The notes under the pieces are model-generated. The model made no database searches. It had not been told where the DNA came from and saw only the letters and a program-made list of their open reading frames with translations. Positions 18,767 through 27,901 of a DNA stretch of 64,000 nt are shown here, in pieces (the stretch's first letter is position 1; every line of letters begins with the position of its first letter). The stretch comes from Mesorhizobium sp. ES1-4 (GTDB lineage: Bacteria; Pseudomonadota; Alphaproteobacteria; Rhizobiales; Rhizobiaceae). The stretch lies in NCBI RefSeq assembly GCF_020164745.1, contig NZ_JAIUGV010000014.1, forward strand, positions 1 to 64,000. Direction: 5' to 3'. Position numbers and translations under genes: made by a program.

Positions 18767-19671
18767 CCACGTCGCCGACGATCTTCATGCAGGGCGTGTC
18801 CAAGCGATACGGAGATGCCTACGTCGTGCACGACGTGGACCTCTCGGTTGCCCCCGGCGAGTGCGTTGCCGTAGTCGGGCACAATGGAGCCGGCAAGAGC
18901 ACACTGGTCAAGATGGCCCTCGGCCTGCTCACGCCGACCGCAGGGCGTGTCACGCTGCTCGGCGAGAACCCGGCAGGGCGCCAGGCCATGGCATTCCGGC
19001 GCAGGATCGGCTTCCTTCCTGAGAACGTAGCCTTTTCTCCGGCAATGACGGGCCGCGAAGTGCTGCGTTTCTACGCGCGTCTCAAGCAAGTACCGCTCGG
19101 CGTCGCCGACCAGCTCTTGGAACGCGTGGGGCTCGTTGCCGCGTCGCGCCGCCGCGTAGGCACCTATTCGAAGGGCATGCGCCAGCGACTCGGACTGGCG
19201 CAGGCGCTACTCGGCGAACCGCGCGTCCTCTTTCTCGACGAGCCGACGACCGGTCTCGACATCGAGTCGCGGCAGATGTTCTACGACGTAATGGCGGAGT
19301 TGCGCGACGCCGGCGCGACGCTGCTGCTTTCCTCGCATGCGCTCAGCGACATCGAGCAGGCGGATCGCGTCGCGATCATGAAGGCCGGCCGCATGGTCGC
19401 ATGCGGCGCGCTTCCGGAACTTCGTCGCCTGGCGGACCTACCGCTTCGGATACGGGTCCACGTAACCGACGGGAATGCGGCGCGGGAATTCACCGCGCGG
19501 CGCACCGTGCAGTGGCTCGACGATCTGCGCTTCGAGTTCACCTGCGCCGACGATGGCAAGGTCGAGGCGATCCGCAGCGTGTCGCTGCTGGAAGGCGTCT
19601 CCGACATCGAAGTGATGTCGCCGACATTGGTCGATCTTTGCGATGAGCTTACACGGGAGGCCGCCGAATGA
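18763..19671 (+). CDS. nosF: NosF, ABC transporter ATP-binding protein
   Basis: NosF is the ATPase of the NosFY transporter needed for CuZ assembly. The 302-residue protein shows Walker A (GHNGAGKST), the signature YSKGMRQRLGLA, Walker B (VLFLDEPTTGLD) and the switch His in LLSSHALSD. The C-terminal ~80 residues are the extra domain usual in NosF. ATGA overlaps couple it to nosD and nosY. Confidence 0.96.
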   Translation: MTTSPTIFMQGVSKRYGDAYVVHDVDLSVAPGECVAVVGHNGAGKSTLVKMALGLLTPTAGRVTLLGENPAGRQAMAFRRRIGFLPENVAFSPAMTGREVLRFYARLKQVPLGVADQLLERVGLVAASRRRVGTYSKGMRQRLGLAQALLGEPRVLFLDEPTTGLDIESRQMFYDVMAELRDAGATLLLSSHALSDIEQADRVAIMKAGRMVACGALPELRRLADLPLRIRVHVTDGNAAREFTARRTVQWLDDLRFEFTCADDGKVEAIRSVSLLEGVSDIEVMSPTLVDLCDELTREAAE

Positions 19672-20498
19672 ATGCCATAGCAACGATTGCCGGCCGAGAG
19701 ATACGCGACGGCCTCCGAAACCGCTGGGCCCTTGGCGCTGTCCTGCTGATGGCTGGCCTGGCGCTGACCCTCGCATTTCTCGGCAGCGCTCCCACGGGTG
19801 TGGTCGGCGCAAGCCCGCTCGATGTCACGGTCGTCAGCCTGTCGAGCTTGACGATTTTCCTAGTCCCGCTCATTGCACTCCTCCTTTCCCATGATGCGAT
19901 CGTGGGGGAACGAGATCGCGGGACGCTGCTGCTTCTCCTTTCCTATCCGCTGTCGCGCTGGCAGGTGCTTTTCGGCAAGTTCCTCGGGCACCTCTCGATC
20001 CTGACGGTGGCGACCGTGCTCGGATACGGCGCCGCCGGCGTCGCTCTGGCCCTTGCGGCCGGCGAGTTCGATGCCGACAGCCTGGCAAGCTTCGCGCGAA
20101 TGGTCGGCTCGTCCGTTCTGCTCGGCGCGGTCTTCCTTGCGCTTGGATACTTAATCAGTGCGACCGTGCGCGAGCGCGCGACCGCGGCGGGCCTTGCCAT
20201 CGGCATCTGGCTGGTTCTGGTCCTTCTCTACGACATGGCGCTCCTTGGGCTGCTTGTCGCGGATCAGGGCAGGACGATCAGCGCCGCTGCCTTCAATTGG
20301 CTGCTCCTCCTCGATCCCGCCGACATCTTCCGGCTGCTCAATCTTGCCGGGTTGTCGAAAACCAGCTTGTTCGCCGGGATGGCCGGCCTTGCCGAGCAAA
20401 TGCAGTTCGGTCGCGCCGTGCTGCTGGCGGCGCTGGGGGCCTGGGTGGCGGTTCCTCTCGCCTTCGCCGCCTTCGTCTTTTCAAGGAAGGAGCCATGA
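19668..20498 (+). CDS. nosY: NosY, ABC transporter permease
   Basis: NosY is the membrane partner of NosF. The 276-residue protein has about six hydrophobic segments, including WALGAVLLMAGLALTLAFLG, SSLTIFLVPLIALLLSHD and GLAIGIWLVLVLLYDMALLGL, and the ABC-2 permease block ERDRGTLLLLLSYPLSRWQV. It overlaps nosF and nosL by four bases each. Confidence 0.95.
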   Translation: MNAIATIAGREIRDGLRNRWALGAVLLMAGLALTLAFLGSAPTGVVGASPLDVTVVSLSSLTIFLVPLIALLLSHDAIVGERDRGTLLLLLSYPLSRWQVLFGKFLGHLSILTVATVLGYGAAGVALALAAGEFDADSLASFARMVGSSVLLGAVFLALGYLISATVRERATAAGLAIGIWLVLVLLYDMALLGLLVADQGRTISAAAFNWLLLLDPADIFRLLNLAGLSKTSLFAGMAGLAEQMQFGRAVLLAALGAWVAVPLAFAAFVFSRKEP

Positions 20499-21070
20499 TG
20501 CGCGCAACACTTCTCGGGCCCCTAGTCGCCGCTCTCCTCTCCATTCTTCTCGCCGGCTGCAACCAGGACATCGCCGGCCAGCCCCAACCGCCGCCGCAGG
20601 AGCCGACGGCCACCTCGGTCGCCTACTTCTGTTCAATGGGCATACTCGAGCACGGCGGCCCGAAGGCGCAGGCCTTCCTTGCCGGCAAGTCCGAGCCGGT
20701 CTGGTTCGCGTCCGTTCGCGACGCCGTCGCCTTTACGATGCTTCCCGGGGAATCGAAGGATGTCGTCGCCATCTATGTCAACGACATGGCGAAGGCCAGG
20801 AATTGGGACCGCCCGGAGGCGGGAGCATGGGTCGAGGCGCACGATGCCTGGTATGCAATCGGCAGTGACTACGGCGCCGGCATGGGCGGTAAGGAAGCGG
20901 TACCCTTTTCCGATGAAAAGGCTGCTCGGTCATTCGCCGAGACGCACGGCGGAACGGTTTCCCGCTTCAATGATATCTCGGAAAAATACATCCTGGACGC
21001 CGACGAAAGCGATGGCGACGCTGATGTTCGGCCGACGAAGCCAATGCCTAAGCAAGCGGTGAAACAATGA
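20495..21070 (+). CDS. nosL: NosL, copper chaperone lipoprotein
   Basis: NosL is a periplasmic lipoprotein that carries Cu(I) to apo-NosZ. The 191-residue precursor has a lipobox LLAGC, a copper-site region with YFCSMGILEHGGPKAQ (Cys and Met are the known ligands) and the family block ARNWDRPEAGAWVEAHDAWY. The C-terminal tail is Lys/Pro-rich. It is coupled to nosY and nosX by short overlaps. Confidence 0.95.
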   Translation: MMRATLLGPLVAALLSILLAGCNQDIAGQPQPPPQEPTATSVAYFCSMGILEHGGPKAQAFLAGKSEPVWFASVRDAVAFTMLPGESKDVVAIYVNDMAKARNWDRPEAGAWVEAHDAWYAIGSDYGAGMGGKEAVPFSDEKAARSFAETHGGTVSRFNDISEKYILDADESDGDADVRPTKPMPKQAVKQ

Positions 21071-22128
21071 CGGGACCTTCGACAATCTCACGCAGCGCAA
21101 CGAAACCGGAAGGCAAACCGACAGGCTGGATAAGCCGGCGCCGCTTTATCCGTATCAGTGGTGCAGCGGCCGGCCTGAGCCTTGCGGCGCTCGGGGGAGG
21201 GTTCGCGCGGCCGAGTCGAGCCTCACCGCTGTTCCATGAATGGCGCGGTGTCGCACTTGGCGCCGACGCCTCGCTGCAATTATATCATGCTGATGCCGCG
21301 GAGGCCGAGCGCTTGATCGCAGATGCGCTCGCCGAGGTGCGTCGACTTGAGCGCGTGTTCAGCCTCTACGATGAGACCTCCGCGCTTTCCCGGTTGAACC
21401 GCGACGGCGAACTGATCGATCCGCCGCAGGAACTCATCGAACTTCTGGCAATGAGCGAGCGCTATGCTCGCGCGACCGGCGGCGCCTTCGACCCGACGGT
21501 GCAGCCGCTCTGGGCGCTCTATGCGAAGCATTTCAGCATGGCTGGAGCGGATCCGAACGGTCCGTCACCGGCCGACCTTGGAACCGCCGTGGGCAAATGC
21601 GGCTGTCAGCGAGTGATGGTTGACGTCGGGAAGGTGGCGTTCGAGCAATCAGGCATGGCGCTTACCCTGAACGGCATCGCGCAAGGCTACATCACCGATC
21701 GCGTCGCTGAGCTTTTGCGTGCTCGCGGGGTCACGCACACCTTGGTCGACATGGGAGAGACGCGTGCGCTCGACGCTCATCCGGCGGGCCGGCCCTGGTC
21801 GGTCGGGATAAGGGATCCACGTGCCGAGGATCGCTTCGTTGCGACACTTGCTCTCGACAACCAGGCCATCTCCACGTCAGGCGGCTATGGCACTGAATTC
21901 GATGCAGCCGGAAGGTTCAATCACATCTTCGATCCTGCGACGGGCTTGTGCGCAAAGCGCTATCTCAGCGTCTCGGTCGTTGCGCCGACGGCGACTTGCG
22001 CCGACGCGCTTTCAACCGCCTTTTCCGTGATGCCGATTGATCGCGCCTCCTCTGTTCTCGCCGACGCTGGAGCGACGCAGGCCTATTTCGTGCTCCCTGA
22101 CGGGCGTGTTATCGACCGAAGCGCCTAG
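21067..22128 (+). CDS. nosX: NosX, ApbE-type FMN transferase
   Basis: NosX belongs to the ApbE family and attaches FMN covalently to NosR. The 353-residue protein has a twin-arginine signal (SRRRFIRISG), a core with VRRLERVFSLYDETSALSRLN, GGAFDPTVQPLW, TLNGIAQGYITDRVAELL, VDMGETRALD and a metal site near the C-terminus (TATCADALSTAFSVM). It closes the nos operon. A broken second copy of part of this gene lies at 25.8 kb. Confidence 0.94.
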   Translation: MTGPSTISRSATKPEGKPTGWISRRRFIRISGAAAGLSLAALGGGFARPSRASPLFHEWRGVALGADASLQLYHADAAEAERLIADALAEVRRLERVFSLYDETSALSRLNRDGELIDPPQELIELLAMSERYARATGGAFDPTVQPLWALYAKHFSMAGADPNGPSPADLGTAVGKCGCQRVMVDVGKVAFEQSGMALTLNGIAQGYITDRVAELLRARGVTHTLVDMGETRALDAHPAGRPWSVGIRDPRAEDRFVATLALDNQAISTSGGYGTEFDAAGRFNHIFDPATGLCAKRYLSVSVVAPTATCADALSTAFSVMPIDRASSVLADAGATQAYFVLPDGRVIDRSA

Positions 22129-22562
22129 GCTAAGGTGGGGCATCATGCAGCGACATTCGTCGCTGCAGCCAAGCCGGCAGCAGGTCGCTCGACCTTTGGT
22201 GGCGCAGTTCCATGCTGTGTTCGATGTTGCTTGTACCGATCGGGCAAGATCCACCCGGGCAGGCTGCAAATCGGCATCGTATAATAACCTTGGTGCCTAT
22301 AATGAAATCAAGGACGTTGAATGCCATTCGGCATCCGGACCCAGCGCTGGTTCACAGGGAATTCTCCAAGAATTCGTGAGGACGCACCACGGTTCCACCT
22401 CGTCGCCGTTGACCAGAGCATCCCGCGCCGCGAACTCCCATTCAATTTCGTCCAGAGCGCATTGCCGAGCGCCTTTGGTCGCCGGTGGAGGAAAGGGTGC
22501 TTCGCCAGCATGCCGGCGTCCTGGCCGGACATCGAACAGCAGGTGCTCCGCTCGCGAACAAG
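22129..22562. other. Intergenic stretch after nosX
   Basis: No convincing gene. Frames at 22308-22577 (minus) and 22321-22602 (plus) lack motifs. Two TATAAT hexamers (22280-22285, 22298-22303) have no good -35 partner, so I make no promoter call. Confidence 0.35.
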
Positions 22563-22578
22563 TTTGCGCTTGGACAAA
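22563..22578. promoter_or_regulatory. NnrR/FNR-type operator
   Basis: TTTGCGCTTGGACAAA (TTG-N8-CAA). Its centre is about 172 bp before the membrane protein gene at 22743. A plausible -10-like GATATT lies at the expected distance downstream. Confidence 0.65.
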
Positions 22579-22742
22579 GTCCGGCGAGCCCGGGCAGGGT
22601 AACTTTCATTCAGATATTTTTGGCGCGGCGTTCAAGAGGAGGCTCCTATGGCTGATGGTGTCAAAGCCTGCTCACTGGAACGCCCCTGGCGAAGTTTCGA
22701 CGGTTTTGGTGCGCCCCCGAGTCTGGAGAGCGCTGCGAGGAA

Positions 22743-24137
22743 ATGGCCATGATGGGCACTGCGCTTTCGCGCTGGAGTATGTCGTATTTCACCGCAGCGT
22801 TGAGTTTTCTTGTCGGCGCTCAGATGCTGATGGTCGCCGGTTACGGCTTCCCGGCGATGGCAGCGGAAGCGCCCGAAACGCTGGTCCTTGTGCATATGGT
22901 GGCTATCGGCTGGCTCAGCCTGCTGATGTGTGGCGCCCTGTTTCAATTCGTCCCGGTGCTTGTCGCACGGCCGCTGCGCTGGGAGCGGCTGGTGTTGCCA
23001 GCCATGATATGTCTTTTGGCCGGGCTCACCCTTCTTCTGGCGGGGTTCCTGCAACTGGCGGGCGTCTTCGAGACGGGCATATCCTTGCTTGCCCTCGCTG
23101 GCACGCTTCTGCCCGCCGGCTTCCTGCTGGTCGTCGGCGTGCTCGGCGCCACGCTGTGGGGTGCCGGCCTGCCGCTTCCAGCGCGTTTCGTCGCCGTGGG
23201 CCTCCCGTGTGTCCTCGTCACGGCCATCCTGGGTGCGCTGTTCGCGCTGCTGTTTTCGGGCTTCCTGCCTGCGCTGGCCGAGATCGACTTCCGAACGCAA
23301 GCGCTTCCCGTCCATATTGCCATGGGTCTTGGCGGATGGCTGAGTTTCACCGCGGTCGGCGTCTCCTATCGGCTTTTGCCGATGTTTATGCTGTCGCCGG
23401 ACCGGGAGCGTGCCAGCAGCCGGGCGGTCTGGTGGGGCGGGGTCGCCGCGCTGCTCCTGACGGCGCTGACCCCGCCGATTGCCGCCGTTCTGTTAAAGAC
23501 GGGGCTTCCCGATGCAACAAGCCCGGCAACGGTGCTGGCTGTGCTATTCGGGATGGCTTGCCTCATCCTCTACGGCTTCGATCTCGCCTTCTTCTACCGT
23601 CACCGAAAGCGCCGCATCATCGAGTTGAACAGCCGTGCAGCCCAAGGTGCCTTCCTTGCGCTCGCGCTGTCGGCTGTTCTGCTGCTTGGCCTTCTCGCGA
23701 CCGGAACGCTGGACCAACACATCGGTGCGCTGCTCTATCTCGTCGCCTTCGGCTGGCTGTCTGGCCTCGGGCTTTCGCAGCTCTATAAGATCGTACCGTT
23801 CCTGACTTGGCTGGAATGTTACGGTCCGGTCATGGGCAAGAAGCCGACGCCACGCGTGCAGGACCTGGTCAAGGAGCGGCGCGGCTGGATCTGGTTCGCA
23901 CTTTATTTCCTCGGAGTGCTGGCCGGCACGGAGTCCTTGCTCGTCGACCAGCCTGGCTTGTTTCGTGCCGCAGCCGCCGTGACGCTGCTTGCGACGCTGG
24001 CCATTGTCGTCGAACTCGTCCTGGCGCGCCGTCTCGCCAACGTGCCGGACGGCAGACGCCTGCCCGAAGGGGCGTCGCGGCCGCGCCTTTTCCTGCCCAG
24101 GCTGCCGTTGAATTCAGACAAATGGAGACCGCAATGA
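22743..24137 (+). CDS. Polytopic membrane protein, NnrS/haem-copper-oxidase-like
   Basis: The 464-residue protein consists of about twelve hydrophobic segments. Conserved His positions such as VLVHMVAIGWLSLLMCGALF and LPVHIAMGLGGWLSFTAVGV resemble those of NnrS and of the oxidase subunit I-like membrane proteins found in denitrification clusters. The function is unproven; a haem-binding role in NO stress is an inference. The start may be 22743 or 22749 (GAGG upstream). It overlaps the next gene by four bases and is preceded by an anaerobic operator. A longer competing frame at 22037-23788 is a shadow. Confidence 0.7.
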   Translation: MAMMGTALSRWSMSYFTAALSFLVGAQMLMVAGYGFPAMAAEAPETLVLVHMVAIGWLSLLMCGALFQFVPVLVARPLRWERLVLPAMICLLAGLTLLLAGFLQLAGVFETGISLLALAGTLLPAGFLLVVGVLGATLWGAGLPLPARFVAVGLPCVLVTAILGALFALLFSGFLPALAEIDFRTQALPVHIAMGLGGWLSFTAVGVSYRLLPMFMLSPDRERASSRAVWWGGVAALLLTALTPPIAAVLLKTGLPDATSPATVLAVLFGMACLILYGFDLAFFYRHRKRRIIELNSRAAQGAFLALALSAVLLLGLLATGTLDQHIGALLYLVAFGWLSGLGLSQLYKIVPFLTWLECYGPVMGKKPTPRVQDLVKERRGWIWFALYFLGVLAGTESLLVDQPGLFRAAAAVTLLATLAIVVELVLARRLANVPDGRRLPEGASRPRLFLPRLPLNSDKWRPQ

Positions 24138-24658
24138 CCAATCCTGACTACGAACTCGACGTTCGCCAGATTCTCCGGGAAGGCGGGGAACCCTTTAGTG
24201 CCATCATGGGGGCGGTCGCCGCGCTCGCTCCTGGCCAGGGGCTGCGGCTGCTTGCCACCTTCAAGCCGATCCCCCTGTTCCACGTCTTGGGCAGTCGTGG
24301 CTTCGAGTCGTCAGCACGCGAGATTGGCGATGGCGACTGGGAGGTGATCTTCACGCCGGCGGGCGGGCAATCGCGTGGTGCGGTTGCGGAAGCGGAGGCT
24401 GCGCCCGACAAGATCGGCGCCGCGAATGAGACCTGGCCGGCACCCGTCGCCGAATTGGACAACCGTGATCTCGATCCGCCCGAGCCGATGGTTCGGACAC
24501 TGGAAGGGGTCGAGGCGCTGTCGCCGGGCCAGACGCTGGCGGCGCTCCTGCCGCGCGAGCCGATTTTCCTGTTTGAGGAACTGAAGACGCGCGGTCATCT
24601 CTGGCGTGGCGCGTTGGAGCCCGAAGGACACTATCGCGTGGTGATCCGGCGAGGCTGA
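24134..24658 (+). CDS. Tandem DUF2249 protein
   Basis: The 174-residue product holds two related DUF2249 units. The first (about 1-75) has LDVRQILREGGEPFSAIM, LAPGQGLRLLATFKPIPLFHVLGSRGF and DWEVIFTP. The second (about 100-174) has LDNRDLDPPEPMVRTLEGVEALSPGQTLAALLPREPIFLFEELKTRG and HYRVVIRRG. DUF2249 proteins are small, soluble and frequent next to nitrite, NO and hybrid-cluster genes; their biochemical role is unknown. The ATGA overlap with the membrane protein gene implies joint translation. Confidence 0.8.
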   Translation: MTNPDYELDVRQILREGGEPFSAIMGAVAALAPGQGLRLLATFKPIPLFHVLGSRGFESSAREIGDGDWEVIFTPAGGQSRGAVAEAEAAPDKIGAANETWPAPVAELDNRDLDPPEPMVRTLEGVEALSPGQTLAALLPREPIFLFEELKTRGHLWRGALEPEGHYRVVIRRG

Positions 24659-24743
24659 GCGGCGAACGCGGGTCGCCGCGCCGGATTTGCCGATGCGTAA
24701 CCAAACTCTCTGCCCTTCTTTTGTATGATCACTTGGCAAGTGG

Positions 24744-24977
24744 ATGGCGAAGATGGAATCTCCATTCGATGACGATACGACCATGGACGAGATCATGCGC
24801 AGGTGGCCGCAAACCATCCGCGTGGTCATTCGCAACGGAATGCTTTGCGTTGGCTGTCCGATCGCATCCTTCCACACAGTTTCGGACGCTGCACGAGAGC
24901 ACAAATTGGATGAAGTGGCGTTGCGCCATGCGCTGGAAGCCGCGGCGTCTTCCAAAAGCGGAATCAACACCGCCTAA
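24744..24977 (+). CDS. DUF1858 domain protein
   Basis: The 77-residue protein matches DUF1858, a small helical domain related to the N-terminal domain of ScdA/Ric. MDEIMRRWPQTIRVVIRNGMLCVGCPIASFHTVSDAAREH shows the conserved Cys-x-x-Cys in MLCVGCPIA. Such proteins accompany NO- and hybrid-cluster genes, and a role in handling iron-sulfur or di-iron damage has been suggested. Starts at 24744 and 24753 are both possible. It follows the DUF2249 gene by 85 bases and probably belongs to that transcript. Confidence 0.85.
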   Translation: MAKMESPFDDDTTMDEIMRRWPQTIRVVIRNGMLCVGCPIASFHTVSDAAREHKLDEVALRHALEAAASSKSGINTA

Positions 24978-24982
24978 ATTCT

Positions 24983-25729
24983 CTACACCCGGCTTTCGGC
25001 AAGCATCAGCAGACGATGAGGCTCCACGACGATCACCTTCTGGCGCCCGCTTCTGACCAAGCCCTTTTCCTCCCAGGCAGTCATAAGACGGCTGACAGTA
25101 TGCAAGGTCGTTCCGGTCATTTCCGCGATGTCTTGGCGGGACAGCGGAAAGTCAATCAGGAGACCTTCGTCGGTTCGCCTTCCGGACTGGTTCACCAGTT
25201 TGAGCAGGGCATGAGCCACCCGCTGGTCGACCTGCTCCGTTGACATTTCGATCACGCGCGTATGGGCATCTTGCAGCCGGTTACCGACCGTCCGGTACGT
25301 ATTGGCGCCGAAGCTTGGAAAAGCGGAGGCGAATTCCGACCAGAGGCCGCTGGGCCACGCCAGCACCACGCAGTCGACGACGGCGACGGCGCTGGCCGGA
25401 TAGGTGGTCCGGCCAAGGGCACTGGCGATGCCCATTAGTTCGCCAGGAGTGATGTAGCGAACGGCGACTTCCTCGCCTTCGGGCGTCGTCTTGATGACCC
25501 GGACATGGCCATCCAGCAACAGGAAGAAGGAATGCGCATCCTGCTCCTGTTCGAAGACCGCCTTATCCTTCGCAATGCGCAGCGAGCGCGCCTGGCCGAT
25601 CATGCGGTCGAGTTCAGCCGGGTTCAGGCCCTCGAACGGCGCCAGACCGACGATCAGCGAGCGGTCGAGACAACTCATAATGTTTCTCGGCTTTTCTGCC
25701 AGTTTGATAGGTTTTTCGGTCCGCACCAT
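24983..25729 (-). CDS. Crp/Fnr family regulator, candidate NnrR
   Basis: This 248-residue protein has a cNMP-type sensor domain (FEQEQDAHSFFLLLDGHVRVIKTTPEGEEVAVRYITPGELMG) and a C-terminal winged helix with recognition helix in DIAEMTGTTLHTVSRLMTAWEEKGLV. It lacks the N-terminal Cys cluster of oxygen-sensing FNR, as do the NO-responsive NnrR/DNR proteins. Its location among nos, nnrS and nsrR makes it the best local candidate for binding the repeated TTG-N8-CAA sites, but this is inference. It converges with the DUF1858 gene, five bases apart. A start at 25678 (MSCLDRS) is possible. Confidence 0.75.
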   Translation of the reverse strand: MVRTEKPIKLAEKPRNIMSCLDRSLIVGLAPFEGLNPAELDRMIGQARSLRIAKDKAVFEQEQDAHSFFLLLDGHVRVIKTTPEGEEVAVRYITPGELMGIASALGRTTYPASAVAVVDCVVLAWPSGLWSEFASAFPSFGANTYRTVGNRLQDAHTRVIEMSTEQVDQRVAHALLKLVNQSGRRTDEGLLIDFPLSRQDIAEMTGTTLHTVSRLMTAWEEKGLVRSGRQKVIVVEPHRLLMLAESRV

Positions 25730-25799
25730 GTCACGCGAATGGCTTTTGCCGCAAGTGGTCCATGCTGCGGCGCTTTCCCACGCCCAGCGTGATCGGGTT

Positions 25800-26118
25800 C
25801 AACCTCTCTCCAATGGTCGCGAAAATATGTTGTGCTGCTTCAAAGATGTGGCACGACGCAACTGAGGGGTTGGCGGAGATGGTGATGGCGGAGGTGCGTC
25901 TGCTGGAGCGCATCTTTAGCCTCTACCGCGAGGATTCAGACCTCACGCTGCTCAACCGGCAGCGCTTCCTCGCCGCGCCGCCGCGAGAACTGGTGGACAT
26001 ACTGCAGCGGAGCCGCGAGGTCTGGATGCTCAACGGCGGCGCTTTCGATCCGCTGTGGGACGCCTATCCACGTCGCAAGGCGCTGAACCGCTTGTCGGTG
26101 ACTGCGCACGGCGGATGA
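25800..26118 (+). pseudogene. nosX: Broken nosX/apbE remnant
   Basis: The frame reads AEVRLLERIFSLYREDSDLTLLNRQ, then PPRELVDILQRSREVWMLNGGAFDPLWDAY. These correspond to residues about 90-160 of the intact NosX (AEVRRLERVFSLYDETSAL; GGAFDPTVQPLW). Neither the signal nor the FMN-transfer C-terminus follows; the frame ends after NRLSVTAHGG. It is a decayed second copy of part of the gene. Confidence 0.7.
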
Positions 26119-26320
26119 CGCGCCCTCCAGAACCACGCAAAGGGCGAACGAAAGGTCGGTCGGGTCGATTCAGGAAGCGCGCTACGCGGTGCTCGCCCAG
26201 CCGTTCGAACAGGCTTGGTCACCGTCTCAACGCGAGCGCAACGACAGCAATGGCCCGAGCGGCAGGCCGGAAATCGGCGGCAGAAGGCGGCGGGCAAACG
26301 CTGGCAAGCTGACTTTCTTC
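26090..26320 (-). pseudogene. ubiT: Broken ubiT remnant
   Basis: Two minus-strand frames together match the first third of the intact UbiT at 39 kb. LPAFARRLLPPISGLPLGPLL (26230-26307 region) parallels LPAVFRLLFPVIAGVPLGPLL, and after a frameshift LFERLGEHRVARF (ending near 26175) parallels LFERLGEHRSACYF. The rest has gone. The intact operator at 26368 lies upstream of it. Confidence 0.65.
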
Positions 26321-26367
26321 GGTCCATCGCGGACGCGCCACAATAGGCGGGGCTGTGCGGGAGAAAG

Positions 26368-26383
26368 TTTGCTCCGGATCAAA
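26368..26383. promoter_or_regulatory. NnrR/FNR-type operator in the degraded ubi copy
   Basis: TTTGCTCCGGATCAAA (TTG-N8-CAA). It lies between the ubiT remnant (minus) and the DUF6455 gene (plus), paralleling the position of the operator at 40161 in the intact cluster. Confidence 0.65.
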
Positions 26384-26512
26384 TACGAGCGCGAATGACC
26401 TGCGAAGGACAAGAGGTTGGCCGCGCCTGTGCCCTGGCAGGCGCGGCGACAGGACACATGCCATCGAGGGCTGCTTTCGAATAGGCTCCGCCTACTAAGT
26501 TCGATCCGGCGC

Positions 26513-26794
26513 ATGGAGGCCATCGTGCGGTCTGATGAACACTGGCCGCAGACCGCAAAGGTCTGGCGACAGTTCGCCCAGATGGATCTCGTCCTGGAGC
26601 GGCTGGAAATCGATCCTGCCCTTGCAGCCCGCAAATCGGGTGGGACGGCGATCGCGAATGCGCGCGACATCTGCCTCGCTTGCCTGTTGCAGCGCCAGTG
26701 CAGCCAGCGGCTGGAACAGGACGATCCTTGCGCCGTCCTCGAATTCTGTCCGAATGCCGGATTTCTCAAGGAGTGCAGCCGGACGCACGAGTGA
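26513..26794 (+). CDS. DUF6455 family protein
   Basis: The 93-residue product ends in a Cys-rich block: ARDICLACLLQRQCSQRL, then VLEFCPNAGFL. This CxxC...C...FCPN pattern is that of DUF6455, a small alphaproteobacterial family with likely metal-binding cysteines and no assigned role. A second, longer member lies beside ubiT at 39.6 kb. I take the ATG at 26513 because the longer frame from 26417 has no similarity upstream. It is intact although its neighbours on both sides are pseudogenes. Confidence 0.75.
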   Translation: MEAIVRSDEHWPQTAKVWRQFAQMDLVLERLEIDPALAARKSGGTAIANARDICLACLLQRQCSQRLEQDDPCAVLEFCPNAGFLKECSRTHE

Positions 26795-26935
26795 GCTAAC
26801 TGTCGCCCATATCGACCGTGCGCGGCTTTGAAGCCGCCGCTTTCCGACGCTCTCTTGTCGCAATGTCAACGTCTTGATCGACCGGCCATGGCATCGGAAA
26901 GACGCCGGCGGGTGAGCTGGCGCTGGACCCCTTCT

Positions 26936-27720
26936 ATGCATGATCGCAGCCTTCCCCTGTTTCCAACTCGTGGTTCGTACGTGTCCTATCTGGAGAGCAA
27001 AGGGGACCTGAACACTATCTCGGCATCGGTCTCAATGCGGCTTGAGATTACCGAGATTCATCGGCGGGTGATCGCTGCCGGCGGTCCGGGTCTGCGACTG
27101 ACGCAGGCGCTGGACCAGCGCGGCGCCTTGTCGGGCCTGCCTGTGGTCGCCATCCTTTTGGCACGGCCCGGCGCGTCGCGTGGGGCTTGGGCACCGATAT
27201 GGAGGGACTTCGCGCTCTGCGAACTTCTGGCGTGGATGCGTTAGCCGCAACCGCCGCAAAACCTGCAGCAGGTCCGGATGATGCTGCCGGCCGCCCACAG
27301 GGCGTTTCAGACGAGGCCGAAGATCGTTGCGGCGCCTAAGGAGTGGAGCGAAGCCGAGCCGGACTTCTCGCTCCTGCCCGTCCAGACCTGCTGGCCGGGC
27401 GACGCCGGGCCGCTCATCACCTATTAGCCGGTCGTCGTCACATCGTACGCTGGCTGCCGATGCGCGACGGCGCGGCGCATCATAAGATCTCGCAGGCGAG
27501 GGGACTGGAGATGCCCGTGGCGGCGGTGATCGGAGCCGACCCGGCGACGCTGCTCGCCTCGGTGATGCCGGCGCCAAAAGGCGTATCGGAACTTGCGTGG
27601 TCGGGCATGATCAGTGACCGGCGCGTGAGGATGGCACCGTGCAGGGAGATCATGCTGAATGTGCCGACAAGCACCGAGATCGTTCTGGAAGGTACGGTTT
27701 CTCCCCTCGACAAAGCGCTC
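26936..27720 (+). pseudogene. ubiD: Broken ubiD-family decarboxylase
   Basis: The frame starts MHDRSLPLFPTRGSYVSYLE and follows the intact UbiD-like protein at 40241 closely (LEITEIHRRVIAAGGPGLRLT). It is interrupted by in-frame TAG codons at 27242 and 27425. A gap of about two dozen codons follows, then similarity resumes in another frame (IVRWLPMRDGAAHHK, GLEMPVAAVIGADPATLLASVMPAP) and stops near ALEDGE. The C-terminal half is missing. A clear pseudogene with at least two nonsense codons, a deletion and a truncation. Confidence 0.88.
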
Positions 27721-27901
27721 GAGGACGGGGAGGCGATGCCGCGAGGCGGTTGTGCCTGCTATGACGAGATTGGCGGCGTCTGTTCGCCGCGAGCACTGAA
27801 ATCGGCGCGGCGGGCCGTTCCGGCTACCGTTGCCCGATTGGACGGCGGAGGTCCATTTTGTCCGCATCGCAGCCGGGCATGGTTAGGGAAAGGGCGCCAG
27901 A

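Noticed and set aside
22308..22602. Overlapping frames on both strands between nosX and the membrane gene
   Set aside because: Neither has motifs; the operator at 22563 lies inside both.
22037..23788. 583-codon plus-strand frame
   Set aside because: It overlaps the membrane protein at 22743 in another frame, is Arg/Pro/Gly-rich without motifs and runs through the end of nosX; a GC-driven shadow.
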